A stretch of 14,543 nt of DNA. It comes from Alphaproteobacteria bacterium UBA7691. Its GTDB lineage: Bacteria > Pseudomonadota > Alphaproteobacteria > Ferrovibrionales > Ferrovibrionaceae. The position numbers and the translations under genes are program-made. Every line of letters starts with the position of its first letter. Position 1 is the first letter of the stretch. Positions 6,066-13,182 of this stretch are shown here, piece by piece. The notes under the pieces are model-generated. The model worked only from the letters and a program-made list of their open reading frames with translations. It ran no database searches and was not told the origin of the DNA. Where the stretch lies: NCBI GenBank assembly GCA_002482765.1, contig DLGP01000110.1:2161-16703 (forward strand). The letters are read 5' to 3'.

Positions 6066-6484
6066 CCTTCGATCCCGGCCTCCAGGGCTGGAAACTGCAC
6101 CGCACCGCCGATAATCCCGGCTTTACCGGCCTGATCGGCCCGCTTTGGGCGCGACAGGCGCCGGATGGCCTGTGGCAATATGCCTTTCAGGCCCAGCCGC
6201 AGCATCTTAATGCCATCGGGATTGTGCATGGCGGCATGCTGATGAGCTTTGCCGATCATGCCCTGGGCATGATGGTGTGGCATGCGGTGGCCCGCCGCGC
6301 CTGCGCCACCGTGAGCCTGAACAACCAGTTTGTGGCACCGGCCCGCACCGGTGACTGGGTGGAAGCGGCGGGTCGCATCGTGCGGCAGACCCGCTCGCTG
6401 GTGTTCATCCAGGGCAGTGTCAGTGTTGGCGGCGCCGAAGTGCTGATCTGCGACGGAATCTGGAAAATCCTCGGCGAAAAGTGA
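6062..6484 (+). CDS. PaaI-type hotdog acyl-CoA thioesterase
   Basis: A 140-residue single-hotdog protein of the PaaI/YbgC-like thioesterase superfamily, hydrolysing acyl-CoA to free acid and CoA. The diagnostic segment is GIVHGGMLMSFADHALGMM (residues 53-71): His56-Gly-Gly in the loop before the central helix and Asp65 in the helix at the usual catalytic position. Strands ATVSLNNQFVAPARTGDWVEAAGRIVRQTRSLVFIQGSV follow the family pattern. These enzymes are cytosolic homotetramers that often clear dead-end CoA esters in aromatic or fatty-acid degradation. It is divergent from the dehydrogenase operon and converges on the isomerase gene with 7 bp between the stops. The ATG has no clear ribosome site but overlaps the stop of a short leader frame. 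Substrate range cannot be read from the sequence. Confidence 0.87.
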   Translation: MTFDPGLQGWKLHRTADNPGFTGLIGPLWARQAPDGLWQYAFQAQPQHLNAIGIVHGGMLMSFADHALGMMVWHAVARRACATVSLNNQFVAPARTGDWVEAAGRIVRQTRSLVFIQGSVSVGGAEVLICDGIWKILGEK

Positions 6485-6505
6485 GCCGGCGTCAGTAACG
6501 CCGGC
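6485..6505. terminator. Hairpin at the thioesterase/isomerase convergent junction
   Basis: GCCGGCGT (6485-6492), a 5-nt loop and ACGCCGGC (6498-6505) form a perfect 8-bp stem. It starts directly after the thioesterase stop and covers the last codons and stop of the isomerase gene. No T-tract follows on either strand, so it may only weakly terminate transcription or protect message ends. Confidence 0.4.
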
Positions 6506-7343
6506 GCTGCACCAGTTGCTTGTGCGGCATGAGATTTTCGAATTTCGCCGGGCGCTTTTCCTGATTGGCGCGCATCTGCTCCATCAGATCGTTGGTCAGG
6601 AACATGCCGGCCTGCCACACCTGCATGTAGTTCAGCGCGTCGGCCACGCTGTGGTCGCGGGTATAGTTCAGCATTTCCTTGGTGCCATGGATCGCCAGCG
6701 GCGACTTGCCGGCGATGCTGTGGGCAATCGCCATCACCTCTTCCAGCATCAGGCCGTGATTGGCGAAACTGGCATTGACCAGGCCGCTGCTCTTGGCCTC
6801 GGCAGCCATGAAGCGCCGGCCGGTATAGGCCAGTTCGCGCACCAGGCCGGACGGCATCAGATGCGGCAGGCGCTGCAAGGTGCCCACATCGGCGGTCATG
6901 CCAATATTGATTTCCTGGATGCAGAACCAGGCATCATCGGTGCAATAGCGCATGTCGCAGGCCGAAATCAGGTCAACGCCGCCGCCGACACAACCGCCCT
7001 GCACCGCAGCCAGCACCGGCACGCGGCAACGCTCGATCACGGTGAAGCTCTCCTGCATCTCGGCCACCGTGCGGCGGAATTGCTCGCCGATGCGGCCGCG
7101 GTCGCCCTTCACCATGTCGCCGGCCAGGCCGGCAAAGGCGGAAAGATCAAGGCCGCCGGTGAAATGTTTGCCGGTGGACGAAATAACCACCACGCGCACT
7201 TCAGGCCGCTGGTCGATCTCGGTGAACACATCCACCATCTCCTGCCAGAACGGCAGCACCATGGCATTGGCCTTGTCGGGCCGGTTGAACACGATATGCG
7301 CCACATGATCGGCAACGCTGAAATCAAAGGTGCTGTAGGTCAT
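6492..7343 (-). CDS. Delta3,5-delta2,4-dienoyl-CoA isomerase (ECH1-like crotonase)
   Basis: Crotonase-fold protein of 283 residues. Family members of this type move the two double bonds of a 3,5-dienoyl-CoA to 2,4, allowing degradation of unsaturated fatty acids with odd-numbered double bonds. The assignment rests on the active-site block: GGCVGGGVDLISACDMRYC, then EINIGMTADVGTLQRLP. Asp124, Glu144 and Asp152 have exactly the spacing (20 and 8) of the catalytic Asp176, Glu196 and Asp204 of rat ECH1. The oxyanion segment GKHFTGGLDL (58-67) and the later TRDHSVADALNYMQVW also match. GGAGGG lies 4 nt before ATG 7343. It is divergent from the MaoC hydratase gene (81 bp apart), so the two may share control. 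Annotation as plain enoyl-CoA hydratase is the main alternative; the Asp124/Asp152 pattern argues against it. Confidence 0.88.
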   Translation of the reverse strand: MTYSTFDFSVADHVAHIVFNRPDKANAMVLPFWQEMVDVFTEIDQRPEVRVVVISSTGKHFTGGLDLSAFAGLAGDMVKGDRGRIGEQFRRTVAEMQESFTVIERCRVPVLAAVQGGCVGGGVDLISACDMRYCTDDAWFCIQEINIGMTADVGTLQRLPHLMPSGLVRELAYTGRRFMAAEAKSSGLVNASFANHGLMLEEVMAIAHSIAGKSPLAIHGTKEMLNYTRDHSVADALNYMQVWQAGMFLTNDLMEQMRANQEKRPAKFENLMPHKQLVQRRRY

Positions 7344-7424
7344 GCTTCCCTCCCGTTGACGCTACGGAACACCTAGCCAGGCTCCGTGCGCAGCTTTAGA
7401 CTTGCCGTTAAATAAGGAGGAAAC

Positions 7425-8297
7425 ATGACAATTGTCTATGATCAATTGCTGGGGCTGGACCTGCCGGAACGGGCAGCCAGCTACACCACGCGCGATTCGA
7501 TGCTCTATGCCCTCAGCGTCGGCATGGCCGCCGATCCAATGGATGAGAACGACCTGCCCTTCGTGGTGGAAAATGGCGCTTATGAAGGCCGCCTCAAGGC
7601 TTTGCCGAGCCAGGCCACGGTTCTGTGCTGGGATGACAGTTGGGGTTTCAAATCCGGCATCAACATGGTGATGGTGGTGCATGGCGAACAGCGCATCACC
7701 ATGCACAAGCCGCTGGCGCCGGAAGGCCGCATCCTGTCAAAAACCCGGATCAAGGAAGCCTGGGACAAGGGCGCCGGCAAGGGCGCCGTGGTACTGGTGG
7801 AGACCAGCATTCGCGATGCCGCCAGCGGCGAGGCGCTGATCACCCTGCTATCGACCGTGTTTGCGCGTGGCGATGGCGGCTTCGGTGCGCCGGCCAACCA
7901 GGCCCCGCCGCCCAAACCACATACCGTTCCGGATCGCGCCCCGGACCTGACGATTTCTGCCCGCACGCAGCCGAATCAGGCGCTGTTCTATCGCCTCTGC
8001 GGCGACCGCAACCCGCTGCATGCCGATCCCAGCTTTGCCAAGGCGGCCGGCTTTCCGCGCCCGATCCTGCATGGCCTATGCACCTATGGCCATGCCATCC
8101 GCGCCGTGGTGAAAGGCGCCTGCGACCACGATCCGGCCCGCGTGGCGCATATGGAAGCCCGCTTCACCGCGCCGGTTTTCCCCGGCGAAACCATTGCCAC
8201 TGATATCTGGCGCGACGGCAACATCGTGTCATTCCGCGCCCGGCTTGAAGAGCGCGGCCTGGTGGCGCTGGATCACGGCAAGGTGGAATTGCGCTGA
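7425..8297 (+). CDS. MaoC-family (R)-specific enoyl-CoA hydratase (hydratase 2), double hotdog
   Basis: A 290-residue protein with two consecutive hotdog domains, like the hydratase 2 part of eukaryotic peroxisomal multifunctional enzyme 2. It should hydrate trans-2-enoyl-CoA to (R)-3-hydroxyacyl-CoA. The catalytic motif lies in the second domain: FYRLCGDRNPLHADPSFA (residues 188-205), with Asp194 and His199 as the expected dyad, followed by GFPRPILHGLCTYG (209-222). The first domain (about 1-150) lacks the dyad and should form the acyl pocket. A Pro-rich linker (about 155-170) joins the two. AAGGAGG sits 4 nt before the ATG, the best ribosome site in the window. It is divergent from the dienoyl-CoA isomerase gene and converges on the EAL gene with a 15-bp gap. 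Substrate length is not evident; a double hotdog usually accommodates longer or bulky acyl chains. Confidence 0.9.
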   Translation: MTIVYDQLLGLDLPERAASYTTRDSMLYALSVGMAADPMDENDLPFVVENGAYEGRLKALPSQATVLCWDDSWGFKSGINMVMVVHGEQRITMHKPLAPEGRILSKTRIKEAWDKGAGKGAVVLVETSIRDAASGEALITLLSTVFARGDGGFGAPANQAPPPKPHTVPDRAPDLTISARTQPNQALFYRLCGDRNPLHADPSFAKAAGFPRPILHGLCTYGHAIRAVVKGACDHDPARVAHMEARFTAPVFPGETIATDIWRDGNIVSFRARLEERGLVALDHGKVELR

Positions 8298-8312
8298 CCG
8301 GCCGGCCACAGC

Positions 8313-10037
8313 CTATTTACGCTTGAGCGTGAAGGCGCCGGGATCGAGATGATTGCCGCCCGGCGCCGCCAGCGCAATACGCTCGGCCCAGCTATGCATA
8401 TCGGGTTCGGGCCGGCCAAACAGCCAACCCTGACCATAATCTATGCCGAAATCGAGCAGCAGGCGGGCCTGATCCTCGGTTTCGATCATCTCGGCCACAG
8501 TACCGATCTTCAATTCCTTGCACAGCCACACCATGCCGCGCAGGATGGCGCGATCACGCTCCATTTCGCGCGATTGCAACGCCTTAACATAGGCGCCGTC
8601 GATCTTGACAAAATTCACGTCAAGCGCTTGCAGATACGGGAAGGACGCGGCGCCGGCGCCAAAATCATCAAGACAGACGGCATGGCCATCCTGGCGCAAT
8701 TGCCGCACCGCATTGCCGGCCAGCACCAGATCGGTGATCTGGGTTGATTCTGTGATCTCGAAGATCAGTTGTTTGCGCAGGTCGGCATCATGCGCCAGCA
8801 ATTCACGCAACGCGCCGATGAATACAGTGCTTTCCAGGCTATGGCCGGAAAGATTGACCGCCACTTCCGGGTATTGGCCACGCTTGCGCGCTTCATGCAG
8901 TTCATCCACCACGCGCTGCACCACGGCCAAATCAAATTCGCCGATCAGATGCACACCTTCGGCCAGCCGGATGGTCTCGAATGGCGACTGATCGTCACCA
9001 AAACGCACCAGGGCCTCGTAATGATGCAGCTTACGATCCGAAAGCGCCACGATGGGCTGGAACACCATCTGGAAATCACGCTGGCTGACGGTGGAGCGCA
9101 GGGCGCGCACCCGCGACACGGTTTCCGACAGCAACAGCTTGAGGCTTTCCTCGGTGTTGCGGAATGATAGCCCCGCGGCGCCCTGGGCGGCAAAACGCTG
9201 CACGGCGAAGGCCATCGCCGAAGCCGCATCCTCGTCGCTCATGCCCTTGGCATGCAAATCCAGCGTGGCGCCCTGCACCCCCAAAGCCTGCGCGGTGGCG
9301 GCTGCCGGATTGGCCGTGGCCACCAGCTGGCGTACTTTCTCGGCCATTGCGGCCTGATCGACGCTGCCGGCATGCAGGATGGAATATTTCTCGGCATCAA
9401 TCAGCCCGGCAGTATCGCCGCCGATTGATTTGGAACGCAGCAAGGCGCCAACATCGCCGAGCAACGCGGCCTGTTGCGCCGGCGGCAATTCCTGGCTGAT
9501 CTGCTTGAGGCCAACAATTTCCAGCAGCGTGATCTTGACCTCTGAGCCCAATTCACGCGCCAGTTTGAGCCGATCACCGGCCCGTTCCTCAAAATCCGCA
9601 GCGGTGAGCAAACCGGTCTGGTAGTCGCGTTTGTTCTGCAACGCCGCTTCGGCCATCGGCAGGCGGGCGGCGGACAGGGTCAGGTAATACCGCCCCTCGC
9701 TGCGCGGCAGGCAGCAACCGCCCAGCACGCATAATACTGCCGACTGGCCGGCTGCCGCTGCGGCAAGCCGGATTGTCACTGGCTCGATACGGCTGCCGAT
9801 GCCCAGCGAGGCAAGCAGATTAAGCAGGAAATGCCGGTCTGATTCGTCAATCAGCGGCCCGAGCTGGCGGCCAACCAGTTCCGCTGCGTCAACGCCAAGT
9901 AACTGCCGGCCGGCGCCGGAGGCATAGGAAATCCGGCCATCCTCGGCCACTTCCAGCATCAGATCGGCGGCGGAAAAGGCAAAGGCAACAAACCGGTCGC
10001 GTTCCGCGCGCATGTCCCTGGCTGCGCCGCCGCTCAT
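8313..10037 (-). CDS. PAS / degenerate GGDEF / EAL protein, probable c-di-GMP phosphodiesterase
   Basis: Soluble signalling protein of 574 residues, no membrane segments visible. A PAS-like sensor lies at about 20-125 (DLMLEVAEDGRISYASGAGRQLLGVDAAELVG). A GGDEF-fold region follows (about 138-240) beginning DYQTGLLTAADFEER, but the active loop reads DAEKY (214-218) instead of GGDEF, so cyclase activity is not expected. The EAL domain (about 320-555) looks complete: EALVRF (Glu341), VNLS (Asn395), FEITE (Glu427), DDFG (Asp457-458), KIDG (Lys478), AEMIETED (Glu516, Glu519) and YGQGWLFGRP. Hydrolysis of c-di-GMP to pGpG is therefore likely, perhaps tuned by GTP on the degenerate GGDEF as in known composite proteins. 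The start at 10037 is chosen because AAGGA lies 7 nt upstream; a start at 10118 would add 27 residues but has no ribosome site. It is divergent from the acyl-CoA ligase. Confidence 0.9.
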   Translation of the reverse strand: MSGGAARDMRAERDRFVAFAFSAADLMLEVAEDGRISYASGAGRQLLGVDAAELVGRQLGPLIDESDRHFLLNLLASLGIGSRIEPVTIRLAAAAAGQSAVLCVLGGCCLPRSEGRYYLTLSAARLPMAEAALQNKRDYQTGLLTAADFEERAGDRLKLARELGSEVKITLLEIVGLKQISQELPPAQQAALLGDVGALLRSKSIGGDTAGLIDAEKYSILHAGSVDQAAMAEKVRQLVATANPAAATAQALGVQGATLDLHAKGMSDEDAASAMAFAVQRFAAQGAAGLSFRNTEESLKLLLSETVSRVRALRSTVSQRDFQMVFQPIVALSDRKLHHYEALVRFGDDQSPFETIRLAEGVHLIGEFDLAVVQRVVDELHEARKRGQYPEVAVNLSGHSLESTVFIGALRELLAHDADLRKQLIFEITESTQITDLVLAGNAVRQLRQDGHAVCLDDFGAGAASFPYLQALDVNFVKIDGAYVKALQSREMERDRAILRGMVWLCKELKIGTVAEMIETEDQARLLLDFGIDYGQGWLFGRPEPDMHSWAERIALAAPGGNHLDPGAFTLKRK

Positions 10038-10075
10038 ACCCGCTTCCTTCGCTCGCTGTGCATGTTCGCTTGGTG

Positions 10076-10088
10076 GTGGTGACACCAC
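10076..10088. repeat. 13-bp inverted repeat between the EAL and ligase genes
   Basis: GTGGTG-A-CACCAC is a perfect inverted repeat with a single central base, in the 183-bp divergent intergenic region. It lies 39 bp upstream of the EAL start and about 50 bp before the possible ligase promoter. It could be an operator, but part of it comes from a short GGT repeat, so chance is possible. Confidence 0.3.
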
Positions 10089-10138
10089 TGTGCCAGACAA
10101 GGCGCCCGCCAGCAACATGGATAGGCGCGTTCACGCTG

Positions 10139-10167
10139 TTGAAACGCCGCCCGCAGCAACTTAGATT
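10139..10167 (+). promoter_or_regulatory. Possible promoter of the acyl-CoA ligase
   Basis: TTGAAA (10139-10144) and TAGATT (10162-10167) are separated by 17 bp; they match 5 and 4 of 6 consensus bases. Transcription would start near 10174, giving a leader of about 47 nt that includes the ribosome site GGGAGGG at 10208-10214. Confidence 0.4.
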
Positions 10168-10220
10168 AGATAGCATCAAAACATCGGGCCGGCCTTTCGG
10201 CACCGCAGGGAGGGACATTC

Positions 10221-11936
10221 ATGACCGCGCCATTCTGGGAAAAGTCGTATCCTGAAGGGGTGAAGTGGGCGCTCGATATTCAGCCCAAGCCGATCTGGAG
10301 CATTCTGGATGAGGCGGTGGCGAAATTCGCCCCTAAGCCATTCCTGGAATTCATGGGCAAGAAACTGACCTATGCCGCCGCGTCCGATCTGGTGGACCGT
10401 GCTGCCAAGGGGTTTCAGGCTTTGGGCGTTGGCCCCGGCGTGCATGTTGGCCTGTTCCTGCCCAACACGCCGCATTATCCGATCCTGTTCTTCGGCATCC
10501 TCAAGGCTGGTGGCCGGGTGGTGAATTACAGCCCGCTCGATGCCGAGCGCGAGCTGCGCTATAAGATCGAGGACAGCCAGACCGACATCATCTGCACGCT
10601 GGACCTCAACGCGCTGTATCCCAACATCGCCAAGATGCTGGGCAGCACGCGGCTGAAGAAGGTGGTGGTGGGCGGCCTGCCCGATGTGCTGCCCTTCCCG
10701 AAGAATTTCCTGTTCCCGCTGCTCAAGGGCAAGGAAATCGCCAATGTGCCGAAGGACGACCGCCATGTGCGGTTTTCCGATCTGGTGGCCAATGACGGCC
10801 GCTACACGCCGCATGCGGTGAAGAATCCGGCCGACGAAGTGGCGATCCTGCAATATACCGGCGGCACCACCGGCGTGCCGAAGGGCGCCATGCTGACCCA
10901 CGGCAACATCACCGCCACGGTGCAGATGTATTGCTCCTGGACGGCACAGAACAAGGCGCTCAATCTGACCGATGGCGAAGAGCGCGCCTTGATGGTGCTG
11001 CCGATGTTTCACATCTACGGCCTCAGTGCGGTGCTGCTGCGCATGATGGTGCTGGGCGCCGAGATGGTGCTGCATCCGCGCTTTGACCTGCAAGCCGTGA
11101 TCCAGGATCTGCATAAGAAGAAGATCACCATCTTCCCCGGCGTGCCGACCATGTATGCCGCCATCATCGGCCTCAAGAACATCAAGGATTACGATCTTTC
11201 AGCGCTGAAATTCTGCGCATCCGGCGGTGCGCCGCTGCCGGTGGAAGTGCAGGACAAGTTCGAGGAACTGACCGGCCACAAGATGATCGAAGGCTGGGGC
11301 ATGACCGAAACGTCGCCGGCCGGCACTCAGACGGTGTATGGCGGCCAGCGGCGGCGCGGCTCCTGCGGCCTGCCGCTGCCGGGCATCACGATGGAGATCG
11401 TGGATGTGGAAGACCCGCTCAAGGTGCTGGGCATTGGCGAGCGCGGTGAAATCTGCATCAAGGGCCCGAATGTGATGAAGGGCTACTGGAACAAGCCGGA
11501 AGCCACCGAGGAGGCTTTTGCCGGCGGCCGCTTCCATACCGGCGATGTGGGCTATATCGACGAGGATGGCTATATCTTCATCGTTGACCGCAAGAAGGAC
11601 ATGATCCTGTCAGGCGGTTTCAACGTCTATCCGCGTAATATCGAGGAAGCCATCTACGAGCATCCCAGCGTGGAGGAATGCACCGTGATCGGCGTGCCGG
11701 ACCAGTATCGTGGCCAATCCGCCAAGGCCTTCATCAAGCTGAAGCCGGGCGCGCCGAGCTTTGATTTTGAAGCGCTCAAGAGCTTCCTCAAGGACAAGCT
11801 CGGCAAGCATGAAATGCCGGTGGCGATGGAAATCCGCGAAGCCCTGCCCAAGACCCTGATCGGCAAATTGTCGAAGAAGGAACTGGTTGAGGAAGAGAAG
11901 AAGAAGTATGAGGCGGCGCAGAAGGCCGCCGGCTGA
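10221..11936 (+). CDS. Acyl-CoA ligase (AMP-forming; FadD/PimA-like)
   Basis: Activates a carboxylic acid to acyl-CoA through an acyl-AMP intermediate; 571 residues, a normal length for the ANL superfamily. Core motifs are all present: the phosphate loop YTGGTTGVPKGAMLTHGN (212-229), GWGMTETSPAG (358-368), the hinge region RFHTGDVGYIDEDGYIFIVDRKKDMI (437-462; Asp442 binds ribose), SGGFNVYPRNIEE (464-476) and the catalytic Lys549 in LIGKLSKKEL. The overall pattern fits long-chain fatty acid or dicarboxylate ligases of the FadD/PimA group; the PimC/PimD-like genes 4 kb away favour the latter only weakly. GGGAGGG lies 6 nt before ATG 10221. The 3' end overlaps the following hydrolase gene, implying co-transcription. 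The C-terminal tail is Lys/Glu-rich. No membrane segment is seen, so it is cytosolic or peripherally membrane-bound. Confidence 0.95.
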   Translation: MTAPFWEKSYPEGVKWALDIQPKPIWSILDEAVAKFAPKPFLEFMGKKLTYAAASDLVDRAAKGFQALGVGPGVHVGLFLPNTPHYPILFFGILKAGGRVVNYSPLDAERELRYKIEDSQTDIICTLDLNALYPNIAKMLGSTRLKKVVVGGLPDVLPFPKNFLFPLLKGKEIANVPKDDRHVRFSDLVANDGRYTPHAVKNPADEVAILQYTGGTTGVPKGAMLTHGNITATVQMYCSWTAQNKALNLTDGEERALMVLPMFHIYGLSAVLLRMMVLGAEMVLHPRFDLQAVIQDLHKKKITIFPGVPTMYAAIIGLKNIKDYDLSALKFCASGGAPLPVEVQDKFEELTGHKMIEGWGMTETSPAGTQTVYGGQRRRGSCGLPLPGITMEIVDVEDPLKVLGIGERGEICIKGPNVMKGYWNKPEATEEAFAGGRFHTGDVGYIDEDGYIFIVDRKKDMILSGGFNVYPRNIEEAIYEHPSVEECTVIGVPDQYRGQSAKAFIKLKPGAPSFDFEALKSFLKDKLGKHEMPVAMEIREALPKTLIGKLSKKELVEEEKKKYEAAQKAAG

Positions 11937-13182
11937 ACCCGGCTTGCGCATCCACCTGACATATGGCGGCGGGCGCAGGCTTGCCGCCATTTTGTTTTGT
12001 ACCCTGCTGCTGGCCTGCCACGCTGCCTGGGGCCGCGAACCGCCGGACCAGCGCCACCCGCGCCACCTGCAACCCGGCCCACCCGATCCGGCGCTGTATG
12101 ATTTCAAGCCGGCCAGTTTTCCTGCCGGCCTGCCGGCCATCGCGCCGCGCGGCCCAGGCGCCGCCAAGGGGCTGGTGATCTGGAACCATGGCCGCGACGT
12201 GAATGCCCAGGCGGCGGATGTGGCGCCGCCGATCCTGTGGGAGATGGCGCGCCAGGGCTGGGATGTTTATACCCAGCACCGGCTTGGCACCCATGATGTG
12301 CTGAATGTGGCCTTGCGCATCGTCGGCGCCGGGCTGGATGCCGGCCAGGCGCTGGGTTATCGCCGCATCCTGCTGGCCGGGCAATCGGTCGGCGGCTGGC
12401 TGGCCCTGGGCGAGACGGCGCGGCGCGACCAGCCCGGCCAGGTGCGGCCTGAGACTGTGCTGGCGCTGGCCCCGGCCGCCTATGGCACGCCGGATGGCCC
12501 GATGGACTGGCGCCGCAACGATAGCGGCCTGCGCGCCATCTGGGACGCCATGCGCGGCCAGGATACGGCGCTGATGCTGGCGTTTTTTGCCGACGACCCG
12601 TTTTTTGAGCGTAGCGAACCGGCCAGCCGCGGCCCCTGGGCGCAACGCCGGCTGGGCGAACTGGGCCTGCCCGCCCTGGTGCTGGACCGCCCGGCACCGG
12701 AATTGCTGCGCGGCCATGCCGCCGGCATGACGCTGCCCTTTGCGCGCCGCTTCAGCCCCTGCCTGGTGCTGCTGGCGGAACAGCGCAAACCGCCGCCCTG
12801 CCAGGATGGCGAGCGCGCCGCCATCACCACCTTTGGCCTCACCGCCCCGGCGGCAGCCGCCCAGGTGCCAACCGGGCCGGGCAGCGATGCCTTGGCCGGG
12901 CTGTGGCAGGGTACCAGCGGCAATGGCCGCTACCTTCTGCTGCATCTCGGCCCACTCCTGCCCGGCCAGCAACGCGAGGCCAGCTATGGCATCGGCCGCA
13001 GCCTGAATAACGAGGCGGCATCGCAGCAACGCCTGAGCCTGACCAGCGAGGGCAGCCGGCTGCGCTGGGCCCAGGGAACCCAAAGCCTGGATGTGCAACG
13101 CCAACCGGATGGCCGGCTGCGGCTGCACCTGCAAAATGGCGACCAGCCGGCCGCCGAAAGCTGGCTGCGCCGCCTTAACTAA
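11908..13182 (+). CDS. Exported alpha/beta hydrolase with a C-terminal beta-rich domain
   Basis: A 424-residue protein I do not recognise as a named family. After an Arg-rich start comes a hydrophobic signal segment (RLAAILFCTLLLACHAAWG, 24-42); cleavage after AWG by signal peptidase I is possible, and LLAC is a near-lipobox at Cys37. An alpha/beta hydrolase domain follows: IWNHGRD (91-97, oxyanion region), the nucleophile elbow GQSVGG (158-163, Ser160), and a candidate His270 in LLRGHAAGM; the acid residue is unclear. The last 95 residues (from GLWQG, 331) look like a separate beta-strand domain with alternating polar and apolar residues. ATG 11908 overlaps the ligase by 29 bp; TTG 11944 is an alternative giving a more usual signal peptide. 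The frame is open, GC-rich and codon-like throughout. It may release a substrate for the ligase, such as an ester-derived acid, but that is conjecture. Confidence 0.75.
   Translation: MRRRRRPPAEPGLRIHLTYGGGRRLAAILFCTLLLACHAAWGREPPDQRHPRHLQPGPPDPALYDFKPASFPAGLPAIAPRGPGAAKGLVIWNHGRDVNAQAADVAPPILWEMARQGWDVYTQHRLGTHDVLNVALRIVGAGLDAGQALGYRRILLAGQSVGGWLALGETARRDQPGQVRPETVLALAPAAYGTPDGPMDWRRNDSGLRAIWDAMRGQDTALMLAFFADDPFFERSEPASRGPWAQRRLGELGLPALVLDRPAPELLRGHAAGMTLPFARRFSPCLVLLAEQRKPPPCQDGERAAITTFGLTAPAAAAQVPTGPGSDALAGLWQGTSGNGRYLLLHLGPLLPGQQREASYGIGRSLNNEAASQQRLSLTSEGSRLRWAQGTQSLDVQRQPDGRLRLHLQNGDQPAAESWLRRLN

Noticed and set aside
9401..9420. GGDT in the EAL protein as a GGDEF signature
   Set aside because: Aligned with the family fold, IGGDTA (205-210) lies upstream of the true loop, which reads DAEKY (214-218). 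The match to GGDEF is coincidental.
10038..10118. Start of the EAL gene at 10118
   Set aside because: It adds 27 residues with no domain and no ribosome site, whereas AAGGA lies 7 nt before the ATG at 10037.
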